A stretch of 64,000 nt of DNA, taken from assembly GCA_037178625.1 (NCBI GenBank), contig CM074139.1:1054001-1118000 (forward strand). The letters run 5' to 3'. The number at the start of each line of letters is the position of its first letter. Position 1 is the first letter of the stretch. Positions 49,102 through 60,557 of this stretch are shown piece after piece. The notes beneath the pieces are model-generated. The model saw nothing but the letters and a program-made list of their open reading frames with translations. It had not been told where the DNA came from and searched no databases. Made by a program: the position numbers and the translations under genes. Origin of the DNA: Skeletonema tropicum. Taxonomy: Eukaryota > Bacillariophyta > Thalassiosirophyceae > Thalassiosirales > Thalassiosiraceae.

Positions 49102-50880
49102 ATGTTGAAACAGTGCCTTCTGCGGCCGCAGGCAGTTGCCTGTATCACTAATGAGGCATCTTTACGATTTTCTCATATCAATCGGATCGGATCTACACGG
49201 AGAAACTTGCGGCGTACTTTTTCATCTGCAGAGAATACGAAACCACGACTTTCAGTGGCAGTGGTGGGAGCAGGACCTGCTGGATTCTATGCTTCGAAAT
49301 ATCTTACTTCATCGGTACTGAAAAGAATTACACAATCTACTTCTCCTGACGATGGTGATGATGCACGTTCCACCCCATTTGCTTGGTCGGGTATAGACAT
49401 AGATTTGATCGAACGCCTTCCAACTCCATATGGCCTAGTACGATATGGAGTAGCACCAGATCATCCCGAAGTAAAGAATGTAGAGAATGACTTTGCCGCT
49501 CTCTTCCATAAACAAGATGAGAGCCCTAACAGCAGTATACAATTCTATGGGAATGTCGATGTAGGCAAACAAATCCCATTATCCAAATTACAATCATTAT
49601 ATGATACTGTTATACTGGCCTATGGATGTCAAGCTGCCGACAAGCGGTTGAATATCCCCGGAGAAGACACGTTGGAAGGAGTATTGAGTGCCCGTGAGTT
49701 TGTTGCTTGGTACAATGGCCATCCTGAATTTCAACATATTGGTCCAATAGTGGAACGTTGCTTGTGGCAGAAGAAATCTAACGATGATGATTCTACCGAA
49801 ACGAGTATCTCTCCCGCACGTGTCGTTGTTATTGGTCAGGGTAATGTTGCCTTGGATGTGGCACGAGTTTTGGCCAAGGGAAAGCCAGGACTCATTGATA
49901 CAGACACTCCAAATGCAGTCCTAGATGTTCTGAAAGGAGGAGTGTCTCATGTCAGTGTGGTTGGGAGAAGAGGTCACGTACAGGGTGCATTCACCATCAA
50001 AGAATTGAGAGAGTTGACAAAATTGAATAAAGAAGGGCATCATGTTTCGTTTGTGGTGAGAAAAGAGGAACTTGATATGGGAATGACAGATGCATCAATA
50101 GAAGAATTGAAGGGTCCGGGGGGCCGTCCAAAGTCTCGGATTGACAAGCTGTTGCAAGAAAATGCGTCGGAAGATTCACAATCGACAGGTTAGTATCTCT
50201 TCCTGTGTAAAGGATACTATTGTTGCTTTTTGCTCCCTTGCCTCAACAGTTCTGACCCTCTCTATCCTTCCACAGGCGCGGAAAAGTCGGTAGAGATTCG
50301 ATTCCTGTTGAGTCCAACGAAGCTTGCTCCACACGAAGACAATGACTCCAAAGTAGGACATGTTCTCTGCGAGAGAACAAGGTTAGAAGGAGATCCAGGA
50401 AAACAGAGACCAGTAGGAACAGGAGAAATGGAAGAATTACCTGCCGACTTGGTCCTTGTTAGTATTGGTTACCGAGGAATGCCACTGGAAGGAATGGAGG
50501 AACTTGATTTCTTTGACTCTAGTTCGAGTACAGTGGTAAACACACATGGGAAACTTCCCGGAGAGAATAATCTGTTCGTAACAGGCTGGATCAAACGAGG
50601 TCCAACTGGAATCATTGGCACAAATATCATGGATGCAAAGGATACAGTAAAGTCAGTGATGAAATATTTGGAGACATCAGCCTCTGTTGTGGATGTAGAG
50701 AGTCAAGGTAGAAGTGGACTCGATGATCATTTAGTTGAGAATGGAATAGATGCAGTGGGTTGGAATCAGTTTTTGCAGATTGTATCTGCTGAAATTGATA
50801 CTACTAGATTACGAAGTGAGGCTCAACCACGCGAAAAGATTACATCCGTGTCTGAAATGCTCAAAGCAGCGATGAGATAG
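49102..50880 (+). CDS. FDXR: Mitochondrial NADPH:adrenodoxin (ferredoxin) reductase
   Basis: Exons 49102-50188 and 50276-50880 around an 87-bp intron (GTTAGT...CACAG), 563 residues. The start at 49102 gives an Arg-rich, acid-free leader (INRIGSTRRNLRRTFSS) typical for mitochondria; the frame is open further upstream but has no ATG there. FAD site VAVVGAGPAGFYAS, then LIERLPTPYGLVRYGVAPDHPEVKNV, the NADPH site VVVIGQGNVALDVAR, VVGRRGHVQGAFTIKELREL, and FVTGWIKRGPTGIIGTN in exon 2 are all hallmarks. The enzyme passes electrons from NADPH to mitochondrial ferredoxin for Fe-S cluster and heme A synthesis. Confidence 0.94.
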
Positions 50881-51650
50881 CGTTATAGATAGTGGTAAGA
50901 TAGAGGAGAGTCTGGCCACAGGCAGTACTTCAGGGAGAAGCTTTCGACATAAAAGTATAAAGGATTGTTTCTGATCAGGTGCATTTATAGACGAACCGAA
51001 GCCATGATGTGCATTTGATCGATCGGTATTAGCTACGATCTGCAGCTGGATCATTACTGGATCGAAGGGCATAATACACCTGCATGCACTGGAGATTTCC
51101 GGTCGATGCGATACCTCGACTACAGCAAGAGTCAGCCAGCCAGCAAGTGGGGAGTAATCCCCTCTCCCCCACCTCTGCGGTGCAGAGGTTGAGTGAGGAC
51201 TCTCACTCTCACCTGTCGAGAGGCAGTTGAGAGTAGGAGGGAGGGGGAACATGCCATCACCTAGCACAGGTGACAAGAGGAGCGCGGACTTGCTACTGAA
51301 CTATGAGATAGACTGCACTCCTCTTATTACCTAAAATGGGCAAGTTCAGATCCAGCTTGCCCAGTAATAGCTCCTGAATACCATCCTAAACTAATCACTT
51401 ATTTATTTATTTATTAAAAAAAACGTAAAAAAGGGCACCCAAGCAAGAGCAAGCAAGCAAGATGGACCGGGGATCTCAGTACCGATGAGACACAGCAACT
51501 GCTCGCACACGTGGAACGTGGAACTGAATGATACCCTGCAAAAAAAACGATGAAGTGAAAGAAGCAGCTAGAAGCTAGAGAGTATGTAGTTGACGCCAGG
51601 TTGACGCCTGCATGCAATACCATACCTCCGCTGCCTGATACAATAGAAGA
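50881..51650. other. Intergenic region with short palindromes
   Basis: No gene. CCTCTGC-GG-TGCAGAGG-type palindrome at about 51171-51188 and a GGGGAGTAATCCCC palindrome at about 51149-51162, followed by a purine-rich GGAGGGAGGGGGA run (51235-51248). Possibly a structured 3' UTR or repeat relic. The last part must hold the promoter for 51651. Confidence 0.4.
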
Positions 51651-54600
51651 ATGAGTTGCTGGTTCCTCTTATCGACAGCCCTGCTCCTACAGAGCACGAA
51701 TTTGTACCAAAGAAGTAGTGTTGTTGTTCAGGCTAGTCGACATCCGTGGATGACGACTGACATCCATCATCACCCAGCAATAATCAAAACTCACAACAAT
51801 CACAATGTCGCTGTGGAAACTACCACCAATAACAACTACAGTGGATCCCTGTCGAGGTTGTTAGCACTAAGAGCGGGAGATATATCATCAGATGAAGAAA
51901 GCACAACTAATAATTCAAGGAGGAGACGCAAACGAAAAAGAATACGTATTGATCCACCACTGTCGACGGATGATGTGGAAGGAAAGGGTGATGAAAATGT
52001 TGACGACGCGGTGGAGGAATCAACACAACAACCCCACTCAGAGGAAGAGGCAGAGGCAGAACAACCTGCTGAAAAGAAGGGAAAGAGAAGGAGACGTAGG
52101 TTATTCTCGAGGAATAAAAAAGTTGATGTTGATGAACCATCCACAGATTTGGGCATTGACAACAATCAGGAGGAGGATGTTGCAATACCATCGTCGAATT
52201 CTGAAACTGGGAAAAGGGTTAAAAAGCGTAGGAGAACGAAAGTTCTAGGTGAGACTGTTGATGAGGATTTGAAGCAAGAGATGGAACTGGAAGAATCAGA
52301 GCTTTCTGACAATGAGGATGTTGGGGTAGAAGAAGATAGCATTCCAGACGTGGGGGAAGTTGCTTCCGTCGTGGATAAAGTCACTGATGAATCACCAAAA
52401 GAAGATGCAAACGATGTAGACAACAGCATGGAAGCGATAAAATCGATAACTAGGATCAAGAAACGAAAGAAGAAGAAGCGAGTCACTAGCACAATTGTGC
52501 AAGACACTGTTCATGATGATGCTGTTGAAGATGAAGAAATACCAGAGGCCATGGATGCTGAGCCGCTACCGGTTGAAACTCCCAATGAAGAAGGAAATAA
52601 GACAAAGAAAAGGAAGAAAAAGAAGCGTAGAGCAAGCACTGATGTTCAAGACTCTATTGATGTTGACAAAGAGGATGAAACACCAGAGGCAATTGATGCA
52701 TCACAAGTATCTGTTGAAATTGCAAGTGAAGAAACAACCACCAAGAAAAGAAAGCGAAGGAGGCGAGTGACAGGCAAAACTGTTGAAGACGCTTCAGATG
52801 ATGTTTCAAACGAGGAAGAAGCGACGACAGATGCCATTGATACATTGCCACAACCGACGTCGATTGATGCATCCATCGAAATTCCCAGTGAAGAAATCGT
52901 TCCAGAAAGCATAGGATCGTCTATTGAAGTTGACGAATCCTTTGAGGTTCCTCCAATGGAAGATGAGGAAGTCAAAGAGCTACCCTCAGAAGTCGTGGTC
53001 GACAGTATAGGAAAAGAAGCAGAGCCAGCATCTGAAACTTCGATATCAATTATCGATGATGATGAGGAAAGCGATGATGAATATATTGCGGAACCTACTG
53101 CTACACAGGAAGCGGAGCCGGCGTCGGATGAGGAAGCGTCGATAACAATTATCGATGACAAGGAAGGCGATGACGAGCAGATTTTGGAACCTGCAGACGA
53201 AGTGCCTCCAGAAGCCGAAAATGAGGAAGCGGAAGAGCTGCCCTCAGAAAACGCGGTTGATATTGAAGATGAAGAAGTGGAGCCGACTTCGGATGATGGC
53301 ACGTCAGTTATAATTATCGAGGCTTCGGCTGACAAGGAAAGCGATGATGAAAATATTGCAGAATCTACAGATGAAGTGCCTGCAGAAGCGGAAATTGAGG
53401 ATACGGAAGAATTGGTCTCAGAAGACGTTGTCGGCAGTGTAGAAGAAGAAGCGGAGCCGGCTTCTGATGATGAAATGTCGATAACAGTTATCGATGACAA
53501 GGAGAGCGGTGACGAACTCATTCTGACACCTACGGAGGAAGTGCCTGTAACGACCGATATTGAGGAAGTCAAAGAGATGCCCTCAGAAGACTCTGATTCT
53601 ACTAATGATGATGGGGTTGAACCTTTAGCAATCGATGTTTCCCCTGAATTGCCAGAAGAAGAAATCGTCCCAGAGAGTTCCGATGCTACTAACGAGGCAG
53701 AAGATAACTTTCATGTCGAGGAATGTGAAGACGCTGATGAAGGCTCAGATGGTATGAATGTGATAAATGATGAAGAGGAGGAAGAAGGAGGTGATGAAGA
53801 AGGGCAGCAGGATTCAAATGCAGACTTCTCATCTGATGAAAAGGAAAAGGAAACGGAAACTCCAGCCCTTCCGCCCGAAGAAAGCGTTGCATCTGAAGAA
53901 GAGAATCATATCAGCGTAGAAGAAGTTGCCATCAAAGATACAGACGACGAAATCACCAGAGATGTAGATGATGATACCAGTGACAGAACCGAGGAGAATG
54001 AAGAAATTGAGCAATCTTCTTCTCATAAAGTGAGTGACTCATTGCAGCCAATTGACCAGTCTACAGAAAGCCATGAGAGTGAAACAGAGGGAGCAGTAAC
54101 CCTGGAAGAGTCTCATGAAGAGGAAAACGCTGCAGTTGATGAGGTGTCTTCTGCTCAACTTGATCAATCAAATATCGACACGGATGATATCACAGAAGGA
54201 CAAACAAAGATCATCGAGCTGGAGAAAATGGAAGATGATTGCCTCACCATCTCGGTCGTGACGTGGAATTTAGCGGAGGCTTCATTTTCTGAGAAGGAGG
54301 CTTCATTCTTCAAAAAGTTTCGAAAGGGAGGCTCCAAAAATGGAAGTGACTTGGTCTTAATCGGAGCCCAGGAATGCGAAGATATCAAGCCCCGTCGAAG
54401 CGAGGGACATCGGTCACGGCATCTAAGACGTGTTGGGATTCAAATGCTCGGAAAAGACTACGTTCCACTCGCTATACATAGCTTGGGAGGTATACAGATG
54501 GCATTGTATTGTCATCGCGATGTCTTGGGTGACGTCGAAATGGTCAACATTGCAGACGTTACTTGCGGGGTTGGAAATGTGTTTCACAATAAAGGAGCCA

Positions 54601-55307
54601 TTGGAGTATACCTGAAAATGAAGCGTCTCTGCCAGAAAAATGGCGTGGCTAAATCTTCGAGGATGTTGTTTGTAACGGGACATCTCGCTGCGCACGTGAA
54701 AAATGTAGATGCAAGGAATGATGACTTCAAACGCATCATCAGCGGATTAGAGGCTCAAGCTCCAGCACGCTTTCTTCGTCCAAGGAGAAATCCCGATGGC
54801 TCTCCTAAAGAATGCGATGGATCGTATCTATTGAAAAGCATGGACCATGTATTTTTCGCAGGAGATCTGAATTATAGAGTGGATCTTCCACGTGAATATG
54901 TGGAAAGTTGCATTATTGATATCAAAGAAGATCAATCATGTGAAAGACACGAAGAAGCAGATGTCCTAATGAACAAACTACTTCGTCGAGACCAGCTTCT
55001 CCAGAGTATTGCATCTGGTCGGGGATTTCCCCAATTCAATGAAGGCAAAATAACATTCTTGCCAACGTTCAAGTTTGATAAGGGCACACAGAACTATGAT
55101 ACATCTCACAAGCAGCGTGTACCTGCGTGGACAGATAGAATATTATTCCGTTCAAGCAAAGTGAACGTGCTGGAATATCAATCAGTTCCAGCTGCAATGC
55201 ATTCAGATCATCGACCTGTATTTGGTACGTATCAGCTTGGTTGGGGTGTCACAAGAAAAGACACAAGTAGAGGAGGCAAACGAGGAAGAAGGAATAGAAA
55301 TAAATAA
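51651..55307 (+). CDS. Inositol polyphosphate 5-phosphatase with long repetitive N-terminus and signal peptide
   Basis: 1,218 residues in one exon from ATG. Residues 3-28 look like a signal peptide (CWFLLSTALLLQSTNLYQ). Residues about 75-860 are low-complexity: basic clusters (RRRKRKR, KKGKRRRRR, KKRRRTK, KKRKKKKR twice, KKRKRRRR) alternate with acidic stretches, followed by four or so ~60-residue acidic repeats containing a D-D-x-x-S-I-x-I-I-D-D core. The catalytic domain spans about 864-1195: VTWNLAEA, LIGAQECED, FHNKGAIGVYL, FVTGHLAAH, FFAGDLNYRVDLP, FLPTFKFDKG, RVPAWTDRILF and SDHRPVFGTY. These are all the 5-phosphatase motifs, so activity on phosphoinositides or inositol phosphates is likely. 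The combination with a secretory leader is unusual. Confidence 0.88.
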   Translation: MSCWFLLSTALLLQSTNLYQRSSVVVQASRHPWMTTDIHHHPAIIKTHNNHNVAVETTTNNNYSGSLSRLLALRAGDISSDEESTTNNSRRRRKRKRIRIDPPLSTDDVEGKGDENVDDAVEESTQQPHSEEEAEAEQPAEKKGKRRRRRLFSRNKKVDVDEPSTDLGIDNNQEEDVAIPSSNSETGKRVKKRRRTKVLGETVDEDLKQEMELEESELSDNEDVGVEEDSIPDVGEVASVVDKVTDESPKEDANDVDNSMEAIKSITRIKKRKKKKRVTSTIVQDTVHDDAVEDEEIPEAMDAEPLPVETPNEEGNKTKKRKKKKRRASTDVQDSIDVDKEDETPEAIDASQVSVEIASEETTTKKRKRRRRVTGKTVEDASDDVSNEEEATTDAIDTLPQPTSIDASIEIPSEEIVPESIGSSIEVDESFEVPPMEDEEVKELPSEVVVDSIGKEAEPASETSISIIDDDEESDDEYIAEPTATQEAEPASDEEASITIIDDKEGDDEQILEPADEVPPEAENEEAEELPSENAVDIEDEEVEPTSDDGTSVIIIEASADKESDDENIAESTDEVPAEAEIEDTEELVSEDVVGSVEEEAEPASDDEMSITVIDDKESGDELILTPTEEVPVTTDIEEVKEMPSEDSDSTNDDGVEPLAIDVSPELPEEEIVPESSDATNEAEDNFHVEECEDADEGSDGMNVINDEEEEEGGDEEGQQDSNADFSSDEKEKETETPALPPEESVASEEENHISVEEVAIKDTDDEITRDVDDDTSDRTEENEEIEQSSSHKVSDSLQPIDQSTESHESETEGAVTLEESHEEENAAVDEVSSAQLDQSNIDTDDITEGQTKIIELEKMEDDCLTISVVTWNLAEASFSEKEASFFKKFRKGGSKNGSDLVLIGAQECEDIKPRRSEGHRSRHLRRVGIQMLGKDYVPLAIHSLGGIQMALYCHRDVLGDVEMVNIADVTCGVGNVFHNKGAIGVYLKMKRLCQKNGVAKSSRMLFVTGHLAAHVKNVDARNDDFKRIISGLEAQAPARFLRPRRNPDGSPKECDGSYLLKSMDHVFFAGDLNYRVDLPREYVESCIIDIKEDQSCERHEEADVLMNKLLRRDQLLQSIASGRGFPQFNEGKITFLPTFKFDKGTQNYDTSHKQRVPAWTDRILFRSSKVNVLEYQSVPAAMHSDHRPVFGTYQLGWGVTRKDTSRGGKRGRRNRNK

Positions 55308-55659
55308 GCATATGTAAGAGTTTAACTATCAGCAACAAAAGGTAGTGAAGCGTGTCCAATGGAGAGCACCCTTAATTCCTGATGATATCTTGCGTTGCCA
55401 GTTGCCACGTAATGACTTGTGTTTTGTGTTTCTCTCTGTGAGAGAACGTGACGTGTATGGTAAACCACGGGAACCGGTAACATGATCAGTTGTACGACCA
55501 AAAAAATCCAGGATCCAAAAGACCTCAAAAAAAGATCTTGCTTGAGCTTGAGCTTCGCTCTTCACTCTTCACATAATTCTTCTGAGCCTGTCAAAGCGAG
55601 CAGTATCGGGTGGAGGAACACATAACAACGTCAATAATTGGACCAACGAAACAACCAAG
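55308..55659. other. Intergenic, promoter of the EndoU gene
   Basis: 352 bp, no gene recognised; frames on the minus strand overlap and lack motifs. Confidence 0.35.
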
Positions 55660-56706
55660 ATGTCCTCGGCTTGGAGTAAACCTCTGAAAACTACTTCGGC
55701 TTGGGGTAAACCTCTTAATGTTAAAGCCGAAGAAGATGATGATACACCAGAGCCCTCGGCATGGAGTAAGCCTCTTAAACCTGCTGCATCAAATCATGCT
55801 GTTGCACCCTCCAACACATCCAGCGTATCTTTTCCACCACCAGATGCCGGCACAACCTTCAACGAAGCCGTCCAGAAACTTTGGGATCTCGATGCTCGCC
55901 TCACACCCAACAAGGATTACAAAATCGACGTACAGAGTAGCAAACACCCCAGCTACAAGGGTGATGCAGCCGATGAGCCCCTCTTTACATATGTCAAGCC
56001 TGCCGTTTTCAAACGTCCAACTTTTACCACCTTTGTTGCACTCTTGAACAATTATTCTGCCTATACCGGTCAAGCAGAATATGTCACTAGACATGAATTG
56101 CAAGAAAATCGTGCCTTCTTGAATGAAATCATGAAGACTGCACCTATGAAGTATTGCCACCAATACTGTGTTGCCAAGAACGTGACGTACAAGGGGGAAG
56201 AAATTTCTAAGAGCGAGTCGGAGTTCAAGCGTATCCTCAACTCCATTTGGTTTGAATTGTACAGCCGTTCCGGGGGACGTAAGGATTCGTCCGGTTTCGA
56301 GCATGTGTTTGTTGGGGAAGTCAAGAATGGACAGATTTCAGGCTTTCACAACTGGATCAGGTTTTATCTGGAAGAAAAGAGGGGCAAGGTTGATTTTCGA
56401 GGATATATCAAACCAAGAAGCAGGGAAGCCTTCACGGCTGAAACAAATGATGATGATCATGTGTTGACACTCCAATTCAGGTGGAATGGTGTTGAGAAAT
56501 TTGTCGGGACCAGCTTTATTGGAGTAACGCCAGAATTTGAGATGGCGCTTTACACTATTGCCTTCCTTGCAGCTGAGGGTAATGAAAATGAGATCACCCT
56601 TGATGCTGGGAGTGAAATGTTTGATCTGAATGTGAAGTGTCACAAGTATGATCGTAACACGAAAGTGGGTTCTTGCTATGTGGAAGCTTTGGCTCATCAT
56701 GAGTAA
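55660..56706 (+). CDS. EndoU-family (XendoU) endoribonuclease
   Basis: 348 residues from ATG, no signal peptide. The N-terminus has three copies of S-A-W-(S/G)-K-P-L (residues 3-9, 13-19, 33-39). The EndoU domain (about 65-345) shows the two catalytic His in GFEHVFVGE (about residue 216) and SGFHNWIRFY (about 229), the catalytic Lys region FRGYIKPRS (about 250), and FRWNGVEKFVGTSFIGVTPEFEMALYTIAFL. Animal and plant members cut RNA at uridines in a Mn- or Ca-dependent way, for example in snoRNA release. Absence of a leader suggests cytosol or nucleus. The repeats may bind a partner. Confidence 0.9.
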   Translation: MSSAWSKPLKTTSAWGKPLNVKAEEDDDTPEPSAWSKPLKPAASNHAVAPSNTSSVSFPPPDAGTTFNEAVQKLWDLDARLTPNKDYKIDVQSSKHPSYKGDAADEPLFTYVKPAVFKRPTFTTFVALLNNYSAYTGQAEYVTRHELQENRAFLNEIMKTAPMKYCHQYCVAKNVTYKGEEISKSESEFKRILNSIWFELYSRSGGRKDSSGFEHVFVGEVKNGQISGFHNWIRFYLEEKRGKVDFRGYIKPRSREAFTAETNDDDHVLTLQFRWNGVEKFVGTSFIGVTPEFEMALYTIAFLAAEGNENEITLDAGSEMFDLNVKCHKYDRNTKVGSCYVEALAHHE

Positions 56707-56891
56707 GACCTCATCGTCATTTCGTTCGTCCTTCTCTTGATGTAAACAAAATCATTACTTTAAGAAATTCAAGTAATTAGTAAAGCAAACTTTGCCGTGT
56801 GAATTGCTCTAGCGTCTAGCATGTATATGAATATGTTGAATCTCTATGTACATGATGTAGAGAAGAAGTCAATGCTTCTCTCTCTCTCTAC

Positions 56892-59800
56892 TTAGTTCAG
56901 CAAGGCATCCATCAGCTCATTAATGTCACCACTTGCCATGACATCGTCGATACCAACCCATTCCTCACTCTCCATGATATCATCAAACGTTGGTGGGTTT
57001 GTACTGCTACTTTCCGGAGATTTCTGCTCCGCATTTGGAGCAAGGTCCTTTCCAGCACTCATATTATTTAGGGAAACATTCGAAAACCCCCTCGCCATGG
57101 GAGGATTTCCATTCATACTTGCTGCTGACGACGAAGAATTATTATTTTTCGCTGGATGAAAGAACTCCAAGTAGTAGGTAGTCTTGTCCATTGTTGGGAA
57201 TGAAACAAATAGTAAATCCATCTCTATCGTCATGACATCGTCCACCTGCTGAATCATTGTCTTGGTGACTGGATTGGTCACACCATCATCTTGATACTTC
57301 GCCATTCCCCATCGCTTCGACAACAACCGTATCCTCGTCTTTGGAGCATGAACCGGACGAGGTGGCATACCCTTCTCCGAATGGGACCATATCTGATACG
57401 CATTACACGCCAGAAACCTACGAAACTGATCCTTGACAAATATCAACGAGTGAATATCGGCCAAATTATCTTCATAAATCTGAGACACATGTGCCCAACC
57501 AAGTACATTCCGTTCAAATGCCGGAGAACAAAAGAATCGACTGATACCACACCGTGTCTCCCGGACAATGATCCATCGATTGCGTATTTCCGACTCTTGA
57601 AAAAACTGTCCATTGTGACATCCAATCACACTTAGAAATGCTGGTGGGAAATGGGGGAGGAGCATGTGACGATCTTCAATTGGGATGCTAATTTTGGATT
57701 GAGGCTCTAATAGCATGGAAAGGAGGTAGTGCATTCTTGGTCCCGCACACGTCTTCTTCTGTCCGCAATCATCTTTACAGGTCTCCTCATTACAAACATC
57801 ATCCAGACCTGCGAGGATCCGATCCATATGCATATTACACCGATGTGCCAGTGAACTCGCCTTACTCAACAAAGCAAAGCTTCGTCGAGCCAGTGCCATC
57901 GATATCCACTCCCGAATTTGACACTGCAACCCATAATGATACTTCAAACTTGCCAATGTCAATTCCGAATGCCGGGCACAAGCACTCATGTAATGATTCC
58001 CAATGGCTTCTTCGGGAGTAATGAAATTTTGTGTGGAGGAGGACCGACTGAGATTTCCCCCCCCACCGTCCCCCGCTTGGGTGGGGGAGGAGCAGGGTGT
58101 GCCGGATATGGAGTGATGATTGCTGGTTGTGGATGAGAGGAGTGATATTGGGGGGTATTCTGGGGGAAAGTATTTGTGGTGTTTCTTTTGTTTCTTTAGG
58201 CGAGAATCATTGGCTCTCATTATTTGATTTTGAGCCTTGTTGTTGCTAGTATTGGTGCTGCCATTGATGGTCTTGTTGTTGTTGTTGTTGTTGTTGCCAT
58301 TTCTAAGGTTGTTGCTGGTGCTGTTATTGATGCCATTGTTGTTGCTGTTGTTGATGACGTTATTATTGCTACTTGACACAGGAGCAGCAGCGCTTTTGGT
58401 GTTGATATTTGGAAGTGAAGGTAGTGGAGGAGAAGGATGTATAGTGGATCTTGTAGTCCCCATCCCCCCCGTACTATTTCTCCGTTGTTCCGTATTAGTT
58501 TGACGAAGCATCATACTATTCGTGTTGCTGTTGGTGGTGATGCCACCATTATTATTCCCTACCGACTCGCTATTATTGTTGTTGCTGTTGTTGTTGACTG
58601 GAATACTGTTGCCATTCGTTCCTGAATTAATGTTGCCATTCGTTCCTGAGTTGGATGGTGTGTTACTACTGCCTTGTTTCAATAGTTGATTTCCACCCGC
58701 TGCATTGTAGTTCACTATTCCCTGCTGCTGCTGCTGCTGCTGAGTAGTAGTAGTATTTGTACCACTCTGAGAATTGGCAGCTTGATAGAGCAAATCCAAA
58801 TTGTTACTCCCCACATCCCCACCACCGCCTCCACTTCCAGCACCAGTAGTAGCAGCAGCATTACTATTGATATTGTTGCTCAAATGACTAATCATACGAT
58901 TCAATGCAGCTGGACTCAATCCAGATAGTAGATTCGTGGATAATCCTTGTAGGCCGCCGTTCCCAGTAGCACCTGACATGTCAATGTTGGCACCACTATT
59001 ATTTGTAGTTGATTGATGCAGCAGAGACTGCAGTATTATTACTACTAATGGCTCGATTGTCCCCCATAGCTCTAGTTAAAATGGCATTAAGACCAGTGTT
59101 GTTATTGAGTCCCGCAGCAGTAGTATTGCCTCCTCCCTCCCCTACCGTAAATGGTTGTTGCCCATGTTGTTGTGGTTGCTGTTGTTAGTTGTTGCCGTTG
59201 CTGCTGTTGCAAAAGGCTAGCTTTCTTGGCAAACAATGTATTATTCTGAATCTGCTGTGCCAAATGATGAGTATTCATCGTATTCAATGAAGCAGCAGGG
59301 CTAAAGGTGTTGTGGTTACCGCCAACAACCCCCCCAGTAGCAGCACCAGCAGCAGCACCATTTGCCAATAAATTAGTCATGTGGCAATGATTATGTAATA
59401 AATTCACATTGGTCAAACTTGTAGTATCTGTGCCATCTACTAACCTCCTCCATTCTGTTTCATGCTTTCCAGCATGTTGTCTATATATTGTTGAGACTGA
59501 GGATGATGATTTCCAAGAGTAGAAGGATTGTTGTTACTCATGGCCAATGCAGCTGCCATGGGTGTCGAAAATGGGGAAGAGGATGTTACCTCCATCTGCT
59601 GATGGTGCTGTCCAATATTCATTTGCTGTGAAAGCTGTCCAAACTGCCCCTGCTGCTGTGGATTATACCCCGCTTGCAATATCGAATGCTCCGAAAACAC
59701 ACTATTATTAGTAGTAGTAGTATTATTCCCACCATCCATACTATAATCACTCTTGCGCTTCCCCTGCCGTGATTTATGAGGAATACATTCCTTATCAAGA

Positions 59801-59922
59801 CGGATGCATCGTTCGCATCGTTCGGGGTTGTTGGGAGGGTAGACACATTTGGATTTGGATTTGTGGCATTCGCTGCAGGCGCGTTTGCCTTTTTTGTCTC
59901 CTCCTCGTTCTTCGGTTGACAT
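56892..59922 (-). CDS. Zn2Cys6 transcription factor, reading frame broken in three places
   Basis: ATG at 59922 starts an N-terminal fungal-type binuclear zinc cluster with Cys at 16, 19, 26, 36, 39 and 46 (C-x2-C-x6-C-x9-C-x2-C-x6-C), then a basic linker and Gln/Asn-rich sequence. The frame ends at about 59441, but coherent Asn/Gln-rich coding sequence continues in a second frame (to about 59190), a third (to about 59037), and a fourth that joins the 695-residue frame ending at 56892. No GT-AG introns of workable size explain the changes, so they look like single-base errors or real mutations. The last frame has a conserved C-terminal region (about residues 330-600 of it: HYMSACARHSELTLASLKYH, CNMHMDRILAGLDDVC). 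DNA-binding regulator; targets unknown. Confidence 0.7.
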
Positions 59923-60557
59923 AGGTTATGATGCTAACTTGGACCAACCGCTACTTATTTGGAATCGTATTATGTGCTGCTGTTATCGTAGTAAAGTGGT
60001 TCTTTACCGACACTATTGTATTGTATTCCCACCTGGCTATACGGGGGTCACAAACTGTCACAAAGCAAACTCTTTGAAGCCTCTTTCAAGCTACTGTTCT
60101 GGATATTTTTGCTGGCTACTTGAACTTAAGTATCAGAAAATTCGAAGGAATGCAAAACGTCCGGCGTACTTATGGACACACAAAAACCAAGGGGTAATAA
60201 AATGTACATAATCTAGTAATTCCGATGTGGGTTGTATCAATTCTTATGCGAAAGTTAGACACGGGACGACACCACTTTACAGAAGAAGGAGAAATCTCTG
60301 ATAAGTACTTAGTGTACTAGTGTACTTCTTTTTTTTTTTTTTTTTTAAAAGACTAGTGTACTTCTTGCAGACTTCTTGTTCTATCAGATTCTACTTTTTA
60401 CTTCTATCACTCCGCCACCCAGCAAGTACTCTAGAGAGACTTAGTGAAGAGTTAAGTGCAGCAATAGTGAATAGGAGATAATAATGGCGTTATGATTAAA
60501 TTGGTCAGGCAAACAAATACATTCTAATGAAGCCCCCACTACGACGTCGTACCCACC
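59923..60557. promoter_or_regulatory. Divergent spacer with poly-T tract
   Basis: 635 bp between the Zn2Cys6 and SET genes. A T17-19 tract at about 60330-60347 is flanked by direct repeats of CTAGTGTACTTCT, which could mark a retroposed or target-site duplicated insertion. No gene seen. Confidence 0.4.
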
